Assembly (NCBI GenBank): GCA_016783865.1
Contig: JADHVS010000098.1
Coordinates: forward strand, 1 to 15,942
DNA: 15,942 bases
From: Bacteroidales bacterium
Lineage (GTDB): Bacteria > Bacteroidota > Bacteroidia > Bacteroidales > SM23-62
Direction: 5' to 3'
Below, piece after piece: positions 1 through 5,853 of the stretch. Each line of letters begins with the position of its first letter. The first letter of the stretch is position 1. The notes under the pieces were generated by a model. The model was not told where the DNA came from and made no database searches. It saw only the letters and a list, made by a program, of their open reading frames with translations. The position numbers and the translations under genes are program-made.

Positions 1-572
1 TGATGATGTTTTCGGCTTCTGCCGCAATTGTTCGTGAACCTGAAATTCAGACATTAAAAAGACTCAAATTATCCCGTTTATCTTCATTTGAATTCCTTAC
101 CGGGGTATCCCTGGTACAGATCATTGTGGCAGGGATTTCACTTGTCCTGGCCCTGCTCACCGCAATTGGACTCGGATACAAAATCATCCCCGGCACCTTG
201 TGGTATCTTATTTTAATATCATTTTTGACAAGTTTATCGGTGATCGCATTCAGCTTGATTTTTGCAGCTTTTTGCCGGTCCATTAAGGACGTTGCCATTA
301 TCGGAACTTTTCCATTGTTAATCTTTATGTTTTTTACAGGGGCTGCCATGCCATTAAGTGGAGGGACCTTGTTTACAATCGGCAGTTTTGATTTCAATGT
401 TAATGGAATACTTGCACCGTCTCATGCGATCTCAGCACTGAATAAGGTGTTGGTAATGGGGAATGAGCCTGTAAGGGCAATCCCGGATATTTCAGCATTG
501 GTTATTCTTACAGTGATCTATTTTATTCTCGGAGTCTGGATTTTCAACAGAAGACATATGCGGGTCATGTAA
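1..572 (+). CDS. ABC-2 type transporter permease, 3' end (partial)
   Basis: The visible 189 codons are the C-terminal part of an ABC-2 family integral membrane permease; the reading frame is open to the window edge, so the true start lies upstream and the Met at 3 is probably internal. It begins with the cytoplasmic coupling segment typical of the family (EPEIQTLKRLKLSRLSS), in which an acidic residue precedes a Thr-Leu-Lys run. About five hydrophobic helices follow (roughly residues 34-57, 66-90, 98-115, 135-150 and 165-183 of the visible part), including an FTGAAMPL stretch of the kind found in ABC-2 permeases. It would form the membrane channel of an ABC exporter with an ATPase encoded upstream, outside the window. 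The substrate cannot be told. The stop TAA at 570-572 is followed at once by a period-8 tandem array, and the next gene is convergent. Confidence 0.8.
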   Translation, partial: MMFSASAAIVREPEIQTLKRLKLSRLSSFEFLTGVSLVQIIVAGISLVLALLTAIGLGYKIIPGTLWYLILISFLTSLSVIAFSLIFAAFCRSIKDVAIIGTFPLLIFMFFTGAAMPLSGGTLFTIGSFDFNVNGILAPSHAISALNKVLVMGNEPVRAIPDISALVILTVIYFILGVWIFNRRHMRVM

Positions 573-604
573 GAGTCTACAAGTCTACGAGTCTGCAAGT
601 CCAC
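573..604 (+). repeat. Period-8 tandem array immediately after the permease stop
   Basis: Four contiguous degenerate 8-bp units are visible: GAGTCTAC, AAGTCTAC, GAGTCTGC and AAGTCCAC. The first starts at the base after the TAA stop, and a partial fifth (AAGT) follows. The 50-bp gap between the convergent permease and lipoprotein genes is mostly filled by this array. The units are imperfect, which suggests an old slippage or expansion event. No hairpin is evident. Confidence 0.8.
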
Positions 605-622
605 AAGTGAAGATTAGGTAGT

Positions 623-1030
623 TCAATTAGTTCTGTGGCCTGTTACCTGGTAAAGGATATAATTTTGTTCGGTTCCTATAAGGTAACTGAAAACAATATC
701 CTGTTTGTTGTTGCGAAATGAGCCGGCCACGCTTATTGGTACTCCCTGCTGTGACCACCAGGCATTGTTGCCAAGCTGACCATTTTCATTTAATACAGGA
801 TCGATGATAAATTCGGGAACAAAATGGATGTAAATGACGTTTTTAAGATTGCTGTAAACCGGCGCAATGGTTCCGGTAAAATAAACAGTATCAATGACCC
901 TGTCTTCATCCCGGATAAAGGTCTGAAATGAAAAGTCACCACTGTAATCATTCCTGTAGTTTTCCATCCTGTCTTCCTCACAACCCGAAAGAGCAAATAT
1001 GATTAATGATATAAAAACCAAATATCTCAT
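623..1030 (-). CDS. Small hypothetical lipoprotein
   Basis: The 135-residue product starts with a hydrophobic signal ending in a lipobox, LSGC, with the lipidated Cys at position 17, followed by acidic residues (EED). That pattern points to export and lipid anchoring, possibly to the cell surface. The mature part is polar, rich in aromatic and beta-prone residues, and I do not recognise the family. Its ATG overlaps the stop of the upstream beta-barrel gene by 4 bp (ATGA at 1030-1027), so the two are translationally coupled and probably act together in the outer membrane. No catalytic motif is visible. The lipoprotein call is solid; the function is unknown. Confidence 0.8.
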   Translation of the reverse strand: MRYLVFISLIIFALSGCEEDRMENYRNDYSGDFSFQTFIRDEDRVIDTVYFTGTIAPVYSNLKNVIYIHFVPEFIIDPVLNENGQLGNNAWWSQQGVPISVAGSFRNNKQDIVFSYLIGTEQNYILYQVTGHRTN

Positions 1031-1809
1031 GTGCCGGGCTTTTGAATCATAAGATTTACCATGATGCCATGGGTGCGGAATCCGGGTGACTGGTATTTAA
1101 AGGGTATGGATGATCCGCTATATATTTGCATGGGTTGCATGTCATTGGTATCGATATAGTTACGCAATCCGTAACGGTAGGATAATTCAAGACCAAGAAA
1201 AAATCCTTTCACCTGGTATTGAAATCCAAATCCGGCCAGGGCATCAAAATGAATCCTGTTCCGGTCAAACGTTATATCGAAACCACCATTTCTTGTATAA
1301 GCTGATTCTGTGGGATAAGGATGATACAAATAACTCAAATCTGAATACATCAGATAATTTAACACTAATCCTGCCATGGGATAATATTTTACGCCTCCTG
1401 CACCCAGCTGATAAAGAACTCCAATTGGTATTGAAAGCTGGTTAAGGTCCTCTTTGAACTCATCCAGATAATTACCCGACTCGATTAGGTATTTGGCTGA
1501 TGAACTGACAAACTGAACATCGGCAAACAATGAAATCTTGCCTGACATGGCCACAATCGCTCCGATTCCAGCGTTGAATCCGGGGACAAATTCTCCTGTT
1601 GGAGTAGTGTTATAAACAGCAGAGGGATCATGTGTAATCAATGGGCTGAAGATATTGGCTCCGATTTTTATCCCTATTGATACCCTGGGAGGAAGATTTA
1701 ACCGGGGATTGATCAGGTCTCCGGAAGGAAGGGGACCATCCTGGGCATTCAAGCCTATTGTGATCAAAAGGAAAATAATGGAATAATAAAAAAGGAAACT
1801 CCTTTTCAT
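1027..1809 (-). CDS. PorT-like outer-membrane beta-barrel protein
   Basis: From the ATG at 1809-1807 the product is about 260 residues. An N-terminal signal peptide (MKRSFLFYYS, then a hydrophobic core) ends near NAQDG. The rest has alternating polar and hydrophobic strands with Gly and aromatic girdle residues, such as VSIGIKIGANIFSP, GFNAGIGAIVAMSGKISLFADVQF, FLGLELSYRYGLRNY and a final THGIMVNLMIQ. This is the look of the small 8- to 10-stranded outer-membrane barrel proteins (PorT/OmpW-like) common in Bacteroidota. The frame stays open to 1845, but I chose the inner ATG because it starts a proper signal peptide and because a -7 element (TATCTTTG) lies inside the would-be extension. The gene ends in a 4-bp overlap with the lipoprotein gene, so the pair is a small outer-membrane operon. 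No partner or substrate can be named. Confidence 0.75.
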   Translation of the reverse strand: MKRSFLFYYSIIFLLITIGLNAQDGPLPSGDLINPRLNLPPRVSIGIKIGANIFSPLITHDPSAVYNTTPTGEFVPGFNAGIGAIVAMSGKISLFADVQFVSSSAKYLIESGNYLDEFKEDLNQLSIPIGVLYQLGAGGVKYYPMAGLVLNYLMYSDLSYLYHPYPTESAYTRNGGFDITFDRNRIHFDALAGFGFQYQVKGFFLGLELSYRYGLRNYIDTNDMQPMQIYSGSSIPFKYQSPGFRTHGIMVNLMIQKPGT

Positions 1810-1831
1810 CCTGACTGGTTCCGGTTTTATA

Positions 1832-1839
1832 CAAAGATA
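1832..1839 (-). promoter_or_regulatory. Candidate Bacteroidota -7 element for the barrel-lipoprotein pair
   Basis: The minus strand reads TATCTTTG here, a full match to the Bacteroidota -7 consensus TAnnTTTG. It lies 22 bp upstream of the ATG at 1809, so the 5' leader would be short. No good TTG-type -33 element sits at the usual 19-21 bp spacing, so the call rests on the -7 match and its position. Confidence 0.45.
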
Positions 1840-1882
1840 AAACATTGCAATCTGTGGAATAAAATATAATAATTAAAAACAC

Positions 1883-1890
1883 TAACTTTA
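1883..1890 (+). promoter_or_regulatory. Weak -7-like element upstream of the phosphatase gene
   Basis: TAACTTTA differs from TAnnTTTG only at the last base and lies 28 bp before the ATG at 1919. No TTG is found at the expected -33 spacing. The 109-bp divergent region between 1809 and 1919 is otherwise AT-rich and plain. Confidence 0.25.
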
Positions 1891-1918
1891 TCCTTCCATA
1901 TAAAATAAATTAAAACCA

Positions 1919-3796
1919 ATGAAGCGTATTATTGTTCTTTCTTTTTTGTTAGCTATTGGAATTCAGTCAATTGTGTTTTCACAGGAAGGATTCAATGATG
2001 TCACAAGAGCCCTCTATATCCTCGACATCTCGAAATATGTAAAATGGGATGACAACATGCAGAGTCATGCCGATTTTAAAATTGCTATCCTGGGAGAAGA
2101 TACTGATTTCTACTGGGAGCTTTATAACATGGCTAATACCCGAAAGTTTATTCAGGATAAACCAATCAAGGTGTTTCTGTTCAGGGATATCAAGGATATT
2201 GAAAAAACACACGTTCTGTTTGTCAACAAAAAAGAAGATTTCAATATAAAGAAGGTTTTGGAGGCAACAACTGGTAATAATACGTTAGTGATTTCCGAGG
2301 GTTATGAATTCAATGAATCCATGCTCAACTTTATTGTGGTTGAAGATAAGCCAAGGTTTGAGGTAAATGAAAGAATGCTGAACGAAGAAAAACTGGAGGT
2401 AAATCAGCTTTTCCTGGCCCAGGCAGTAAAGACCAGGGAAGATTGGGAAGAATTATATGGGGTAACCGAGGTTGAATTAGAGCAGGAAAAGGAAATAACC
2501 AAACAACAAAGAACTTTGATCGACTCGCAAAAGGTGGTTCTGGAGGAGCAGGTGAGGATGATACAAGAACAGCAGGAGCGATTGAATAATCTGAACGAGG
2601 AGATTGAAGAAAAGATAATAACCCTTGAAAAAAAAACAGTATTGGTTACCAGGCAGGAAAAGGAAATCAATATTCAGGGAAACTTGATTTCAGAACAACA
2701 GGATGAGGTGCAGGAGCAGAAGGCAACACTTGATATACAAAAAAGTGAAATTGAAATACAGTTGGGACAGATAGCACAACAGGACTCTTTAATTACCGAA
2801 CAGAAAGTATTAATGTTTGAGCAGCTTAAAGCCATTGAAAAACAAAGGATGTTGCTCTATTTTGCCATCATTGCCCTGGCCCTGGTATCCGGACTGGTAT
2901 ACTATATCTACAGGGGATACAAGATTAAAAAGCAGGCCAATATTGCCCTTGAAGAGAAAAACAGGCAAATCCTGAAACAAAAAGATGAAATTCAAAAACA
3001 AAAAGAAATAGCCGAGAGTCAGCGCGATCTGATTGCCTATCAGAAGCAGCATATTGAAGACAGTATTCATTATGCCCTCAGGATACAAACGGCATTGTTG
3101 CCATCACTCGAGCTTTTTAGCGATGAGATTGATCATTTTGTTCTGTACAAACCAAGGGATATCGTGAGTGGTGATTTTTACTGGGTAGCTAAGCTGGGCG
3201 ACAAACAAATGGTGATCGCATCTGACTGCACCGGCCATGGTGTTCCGGGGGCTTTTATGAGCATGCTTGGGATCAGTTTTTTGAATGAAATCATACTGAA
3301 TAAGGGAATTACCCGGCCTGACCTGGTTCTTAATGCTTTAAGGGATGAGATTATGACGGCGTTGAAACAGATGGAGGCGGAGAGCGATGTTAAAGATGGG
3401 ATGGACATGTCGGCCTGCCTGATCGATTTCAGTAACGGGAAACTACAATTTGCGGGTGCACAGAATCCCCTGTATCATTTCAGTAATAAAGAACTGGTTG
3501 AAGTGAAGGCAGACAAGATGCCTGTTGCTATCCATGACAGGATGGATAATTTCACGAATCATGAAATTCAGTTGGCAAAGGGCGATACCATATATATATT
3601 CTCAGATGGATTTGTTGACCAGTTTGGCGGCCCCAAACAGAAAAAGTTACTGAGCAAAAATTTTAAAGTGATATTGCATGAAATGCAGGACATGCCCATG
3701 ATCGAACAGGGCAAAAAACTGGATGCGATCTTTGAAGAATGGAGAAAGGAACTTGAACAGGTTGATGACGTGACGGTAATAGGCGTCAGGTATTAA
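1919..3796 (+). CDS. Membrane SpoIIE/PP2C phosphatase with periplasmic YfiR-like domain
   Basis: This 625-residue protein has five parts. Residues 1-21 form a signal sequence. Residues about 25-170 resemble the YfiR/DUF4154 periplasmic domain, with KYVKWDD, an ILGED turn, VLFVN, and the closing FIVVEDKPRFEVN and LFLAQA stretches. Residues about 185-305 are a long Gln/Glu/Lys-rich coiled coil. Residues 312-331 form one membrane helix, followed by a second coiled coil (335-380). From about 385 to the end is a SpoIIE-type PP2C Ser/Thr phosphatase. Its metal-binding and core motifs are present: SGDFYW (417-422), DCTGHGVPGAFMS from D436, DGMDMSA, SDGFVD (562-567) and the terminal VDDVTV with D616/D617. 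By family knowledge, such phosphatases act on phosphoproteins such as anti-anti-sigma factors, and YfiR in Pseudomonas is a periplasmic repressor of a diguanylate cyclase. I infer that a periplasmic signal is passed through the coiled coils to a cytoplasmic phosphatase. It is monocistronic as far as visible, and no target is nearby. Confidence 0.88.
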   Translation: MKRIIVLSFLLAIGIQSIVFSQEGFNDVTRALYILDISKYVKWDDNMQSHADFKIAILGEDTDFYWELYNMANTRKFIQDKPIKVFLFRDIKDIEKTHVLFVNKKEDFNIKKVLEATTGNNTLVISEGYEFNESMLNFIVVEDKPRFEVNERMLNEEKLEVNQLFLAQAVKTREDWEELYGVTEVELEQEKEITKQQRTLIDSQKVVLEEQVRMIQEQQERLNNLNEEIEEKIITLEKKTVLVTRQEKEINIQGNLISEQQDEVQEQKATLDIQKSEIEIQLGQIAQQDSLITEQKVLMFEQLKAIEKQRMLLYFAIIALALVSGLVYYIYRGYKIKKQANIALEEKNRQILKQKDEIQKQKEIAESQRDLIAYQKQHIEDSIHYALRIQTALLPSLELFSDEIDHFVLYKPRDIVSGDFYWVAKLGDKQMVIASDCTGHGVPGAFMSMLGISFLNEIILNKGITRPDLVLNALRDEIMTALKQMEAESDVKDGMDMSACLIDFSNGKLQFAGAQNPLYHFSNKELVEVKADKMPVAIHDRMDNFTNHEIQLAKGDTIYIFSDGFVDQFGGPKQKKLLSKNFKVILHEMQDMPMIEQGKKLDAIFEEWRKELEQVDDVTVIGVRY

Positions 3797-3816
3797 TTGA
3801 CACAGGATCAATTAAT
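3792..3816 (+). terminator. AT-rich hairpin overlapping the phosphatase stop codon
   Basis: ATTAATTGA (3792-3800) is a perfect inverted repeat of TCAATTAAT (3808-3816), with a 7-base loop. The stem includes the TAA stop and sits in the 47-bp gap between convergent genes, so it could act on both strands. It has only one G-C pair in nine and no T-run follows, so it is a weak terminator candidate at best. Confidence 0.25.
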
Positions 3817-3843
3817 TGTGATGCAAAAGGAAGATATATTCAA

Positions 3844-4071
3844 CTAATCACAATCCCAATAGGTTTTAGTGTTTCCTATTATAGTCGGATCAGCATTTTT
3901 CTTATCATCATATGCGTCATCACAGTAAAGTGCTGTGAGCACCCGACTTGTTTCAACATTATCCTCTTCAGTAACCAGGCTGCAAGTACCACAGTTTTCT
4001 ATTAAATCACACCCATTTATTAAAATAGCGAAGAGGAAAAAGGATAAAAGGAGTTTGGCGATTCTTTTCAT
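3844..4071 (-). CDS. Small Cys-rich lipoprotein
   Basis: The 75-residue product has a basic start (MKRIAK), a hydrophobic core and a lipobox ILINGC with the lipidated Cys at 21, leaving a mature protein of 55 residues. Four further Cys are found at 27, 30, 50 and 74. The first two form a CGTC pair, and the last is in the C-terminal YWDCD. The spacing suggests two disulfides or a metal-site knot in the envelope. It reminds me of the short Bacteroidota lipoproteins with a CxxC near the anchor and an aromatic-Cys ending, but I cannot name the family. It has its own promoter-like sequence upstream and converges on the phosphatase gene, so it is probably transcribed alone. The function is unknown. 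Confidence 0.75.
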   Translation of the reverse strand: MKRIAKLLLSFFLFAILINGCDLIENCGTCSLVTEEDNVETSRVLTALYCDDAYDDKKNADPTIIGNTKTYWDCD

Positions 4072-4098
4072 AGGATATAGGATTTATTCATGGATATT

Positions 4099-4131
4099 TA
4101 AAGATAGTATTTTTTATTTGTTCCGGTCAAA
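4099..4131 (-). promoter_or_regulatory. Bacteroidota-type promoter for the Cys-rich lipoprotein
   Basis: On the minus strand a -33-like TTTG (4131-4128) is followed, after 21 bp, by TATCTTTA (4106-4099), one mismatch from TAnnTTTG. The lipoprotein ATG is 28 bp downstream of the -7 element. This is the best two-part match to the Bacteroidota promoter that I found in the window. A perfect palindrome covers the -33 element. Confidence 0.45.
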
Positions 4132-4140
4132 AGCTTTTGA
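4127..4140. promoter_or_regulatory. Perfect 14-bp palindrome over the -33 element
   Basis: TCAAAAGCTTTTGA is its own reverse complement. It overlaps the TTTG of the -33 element of the Cys-rich lipoprotein promoter, where a repressor would block transcription, so it is a candidate operator. An AT-rich palindrome of this size could also arise by chance. Confidence 0.3.
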
Positions 4141-4174
4141 TCGATTAACAGAATCTCACACTCATGCCCACACC

Positions 4175-4206
4175 AACCAGGAACCAGGAACCAGGAACTA
4201 AGAACC
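4175..4206 (-). repeat. Period-7 tandem array at the 3' end of the FGE-like gene
   Basis: Read on the strand of the adjacent gene, the unit is TTCCTGG, present in three consecutive perfect copies, preceded by a diverged TTCTTAG copy. The array starts one base beyond the stop codon at 4208. Its units fit the general form KTNCKRG that also describes the arrays at 5826 and 12360. The remainder of the 4072-4174 gap holds the lipoprotein promoter and palindrome. Confidence 0.8.
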
Positions 4207-4207
4207 A

Positions 4208-4990
4208 TTAAAAATCTTTCGCGCACCGGAATCCCACATTAAAGTCTACCCAGTAAGGCCTGAGGCTTTGCCTGAAGTAGACCGTATTGCACATTTTGCC
4301 AGACCGCCAGCCACCACCCCTTATTACCATTCTTTTTCCATATTGAGGTCCGGTTGGATTTACCGGATCACCTTCCAGGTAATAGTCTTTTGCGTAAAAG
4401 TCGGAAACCCACTCGAGCACATTTCCAGCCATATCATATAAACCATAACCGTTGGGAGGGAATGATCCGACTTCGAGTGTCTGTCCCTGGGTACCATTGT
4501 AATTGGCCATGCCTGAATCCATGTCATCTCCAGGCGGATATCTCTTATTCACCAGGCCACCGCGGGCAGCATATTCCCATTCAGCTTCAGTTGGAAGGCG
4601 CATCCCTTTCCATTCCGCGTATGTCTTTGCAGAGGCCCATGTGATCCCGGTGACAGGATGGTTGGGGTAATCGGGGCCACTGTTAAACACACCCATCTCC
4701 CAGAATTCTGGCAATGGATGACCTGTGGCTTTGCAAAAGGCAAAGTACTGTGCATTGGTTACCTCATATTTGTCAATGTAGAAAGAATCCACGCGGACTT
4801 TGTGGGAATAATTGTCGATGTATTGCTGTCCTTCAGAAGGTACCTCTCCCATGAGGAATTCACCACCCGGTATGAGGACAAGTTCGTGGTCAATTGGTTC
4901 TGAAGTGACCCGGGGACTTTGTTTTGTTTCCTGCTGTTTGCATGATACAAACAAAATGAAAAGAAGAAATACCGGTAATACTTTTTTCAT
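4208..4990 (-). CDS. FGE/SUMF1-like lipoprotein
   Basis: The 260-residue product has a lipoprotein signal (MKKVLPVFLL, lipobox FVSC with Cys 17) and then a formylglycine-generating-enzyme (SUMF1) fold domain. Its landmarks are LVLIPGGEFLMGE (38-50), FYIDKYEVTNAQY (70-82), HPVTGITWASAKTYAEW (111-127), RLPTEAEWEYAARGG (131-145), GLYDMAGNVLEWVSD (183-197), VIRGGGW (222-228) and NVGFRCA (251-257). True FGEs carry two copper-binding Cys just after the RGG-S/G-W motif; here only Cys 234 is found there, so sulfatase activation is doubtful and a structural or binding role is likelier. The frame is open to 5128, but the internal ATG at 4990 begins the signal peptide and lies one base after the stop of the upstream beta-lactamase gene, so I chose it. 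It is much shorter than GldJ and GldK, which share the fold. Confidence 0.85.
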   Translation of the reverse strand: MKKVLPVFLLFILFVSCKQQETKQSPRVTSEPIDHELVLIPGGEFLMGEVPSEGQQYIDNYSHKVRVDSFYIDKYEVTNAQYFAFCKATGHPLPEFWEMGVFNSGPDYPNHPVTGITWASAKTYAEWKGMRLPTEAEWEYAARGGLVNKRYPPGDDMDSGMANYNGTQGQTLEVGSFPPNGYGLYDMAGNVLEWVSDFYAKDYYLEGDPVNPTGPQYGKRMVIRGGGWRSGKMCNTVYFRQSLRPYWVDFNVGFRCAKDF

Positions 4991-4991
4991 A

Positions 4992-5792
4992 TCAGTCAAT
5001 AATTTGAAGTGCAGTAAGTATATCTTTTGAAATGTTAATCCGTGGTTGATTGATCCCCTGGAATGACTCCCCTTCAATGTTAAGTGCAAAATAAAAAATT
5101 TCTTCACCTTTTTCCACATATCCGACAAACCACCCGATCACATTTAAGTTATTAATTTCTCCACCACCGGTTTTTGCACTCAAAGTGTATGTTGCGGTTT
5201 CTTCATAGACCAGGATCTCTTTGACAACCCGGACAGCTTTTTCTGAGAATCCAAAGGAATTATTGTAGAGTTCTACCAGGAAATCTACCTGCTCCATGGC
5301 TGATATCTTTAGTGTGTTATCGAGCCAGAAAGCATCAATGCGGGGGCCTATGATTTTGTTACCATAGTCGGCCTGGTTCAGGAATCCCTGCATTCTGTCC
5401 TCTCCAATTCTCCTGGCTACCTCCTGGTAATACCATACAACAGAATTTCTCAGGGCAGAATGTAAGGTTTGCTCTTTTGGCCATGCTTCCGGCCACCAGG
5501 GCTGTCTGGGATTCAGGATGCTGTCCCAGGCTATGATTGACCCGGCATTTTCAAGTACCCCCGCCTCAATAGCAAATAGCGAATTTGGAATTTTGAATGT
5601 GGATTTGGGATTGAAAGGATTGTTAGCTCTCTCCTGGTTGTGGATAGTATAGCTGTTATCCTGCGGATTGAATAGAACAAATGTTCCTTCCAAACCCTTG
5701 AAGTATTGCGTCAGATCCTTGTGTATAATCTTTTCATTCTCAGCACACGAAACAAAACTAATAACTGCTAAAATGATTATTACCTTTTTCAT
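4992..5792 (-). CDS. Class D (OXA-type) beta-lactamase, lipoprotein
   Basis: The 266-residue protein carries all class D serine beta-lactamase motifs in order and spacing: S64-T-F-K67 (nucleophile Ser and the Lys that is carboxylated in this class), S117-V-V119 followed by WYYQEVARRIG, Y143-G-N145, W156 in IDAFWLDNTLKIS (the Trp that stabilises the carboxylated Lys), and K207-T-G209. The domain would hydrolyse beta-lactam antibiotics in the periplasm. The N-terminus is a short signal peptide with lipobox SFVSC and Cys 16, so the enzyme should be lipid-anchored. Upstream is the acyl-ACP thioesterase on the same strand (47 bp away); downstream, one base past the stop, begins the FGE-like lipoprotein gene. 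Composition matches its neighbours and no mobile element is near, so it looks resident. The related sensor domains (BlaR1/MecR1 C-terminus) are less likely because there is no membrane-helix region before the domain. Confidence 0.92.
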   Translation of the reverse strand: MKKVIIILAVISFVSCAENEKIIHKDLTQYFKGLEGTFVLFNPQDNSYTIHNQERANNPFNPKSTFKIPNSLFAIEAGVLENAGSIIAWDSILNPRQPWWPEAWPKEQTLHSALRNSVVWYYQEVARRIGEDRMQGFLNQADYGNKIIGPRIDAFWLDNTLKISAMEQVDFLVELYNNSFGFSEKAVRVVKEILVYEETATYTLSAKTGGGEINNLNVIGWFVGYVEKGEEIFYFALNIEGESFQGINQPRINISKDILTALQIID

Positions 5793-5808
5793 AAATTATT
5801 TAATCTAT

Positions 5809-5823
5809 GGTTAATCGTTAACC
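5809..5823. promoter_or_regulatory. Interrupted palindrome upstream of the beta-lactamase gene
   Basis: GGTTAA (5809-5814) and TTAACC (5818-5823) form a 6-bp inverted repeat around a 3-base centre, 16 bp upstream of the beta-lactamase ATG. It could be an operator or a small hairpin in the leader. It is short, and no regulator gene is nearby. Confidence 0.2.
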
Positions 5824-5825
5824 TC

Positions 5826-5853
5826 CTCGCACCTAGTAACTAGTACCTCGCCT
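5826..5853 (-). repeat. Period-7 tandem array spanning the thioesterase stop codon
   Basis: Read on the gene's strand, the four units are AGGCGAG, GTACTAG, TTACTAG and GTGCGAG. The last codons of the acyl-ACP thioesterase (ARY) and its TAG stop lie inside the array, so the array reaches into coding sequence. TTACTAG and GTGCGAG also occur, in the same orientation to the gene, in the array at 12360. Confidence 0.8.

Noticed and set aside
47..397. Minus-strand 116-codon frame opposite the ABC permease
   Set aside because: It is a shadow of the permease helices; the plus-strand frame shows the ABC-2 coupling segment and transmembrane pattern.
1110..1445. Plus-strand 111-codon frame
   Set aside because: It lies antisense to the beta-barrel gene, which has a signal peptide and coherent strand pattern; the plus-strand frame has no recognisable features.
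4175..4206. CRISPR array
   Set aside because: The units are only 7 bp, directly abutting with no spacers, and no cas gene is present.
4208..4990. Identification of the FGE-like lipoprotein as GldJ or GldK
   Set aside because: It shares the fold and a lipoprotein signal but is only 260 residues, far shorter than those proteins, and no other type IX secretion gene is adjacent.
4991..5128. N-terminal extension of the FGE-like protein up to 5128
   Set aside because: It overlaps the 3' end of the beta-lactamase gene by 46 codons, and the lipoprotein signal begins at the internal ATG at 4990.
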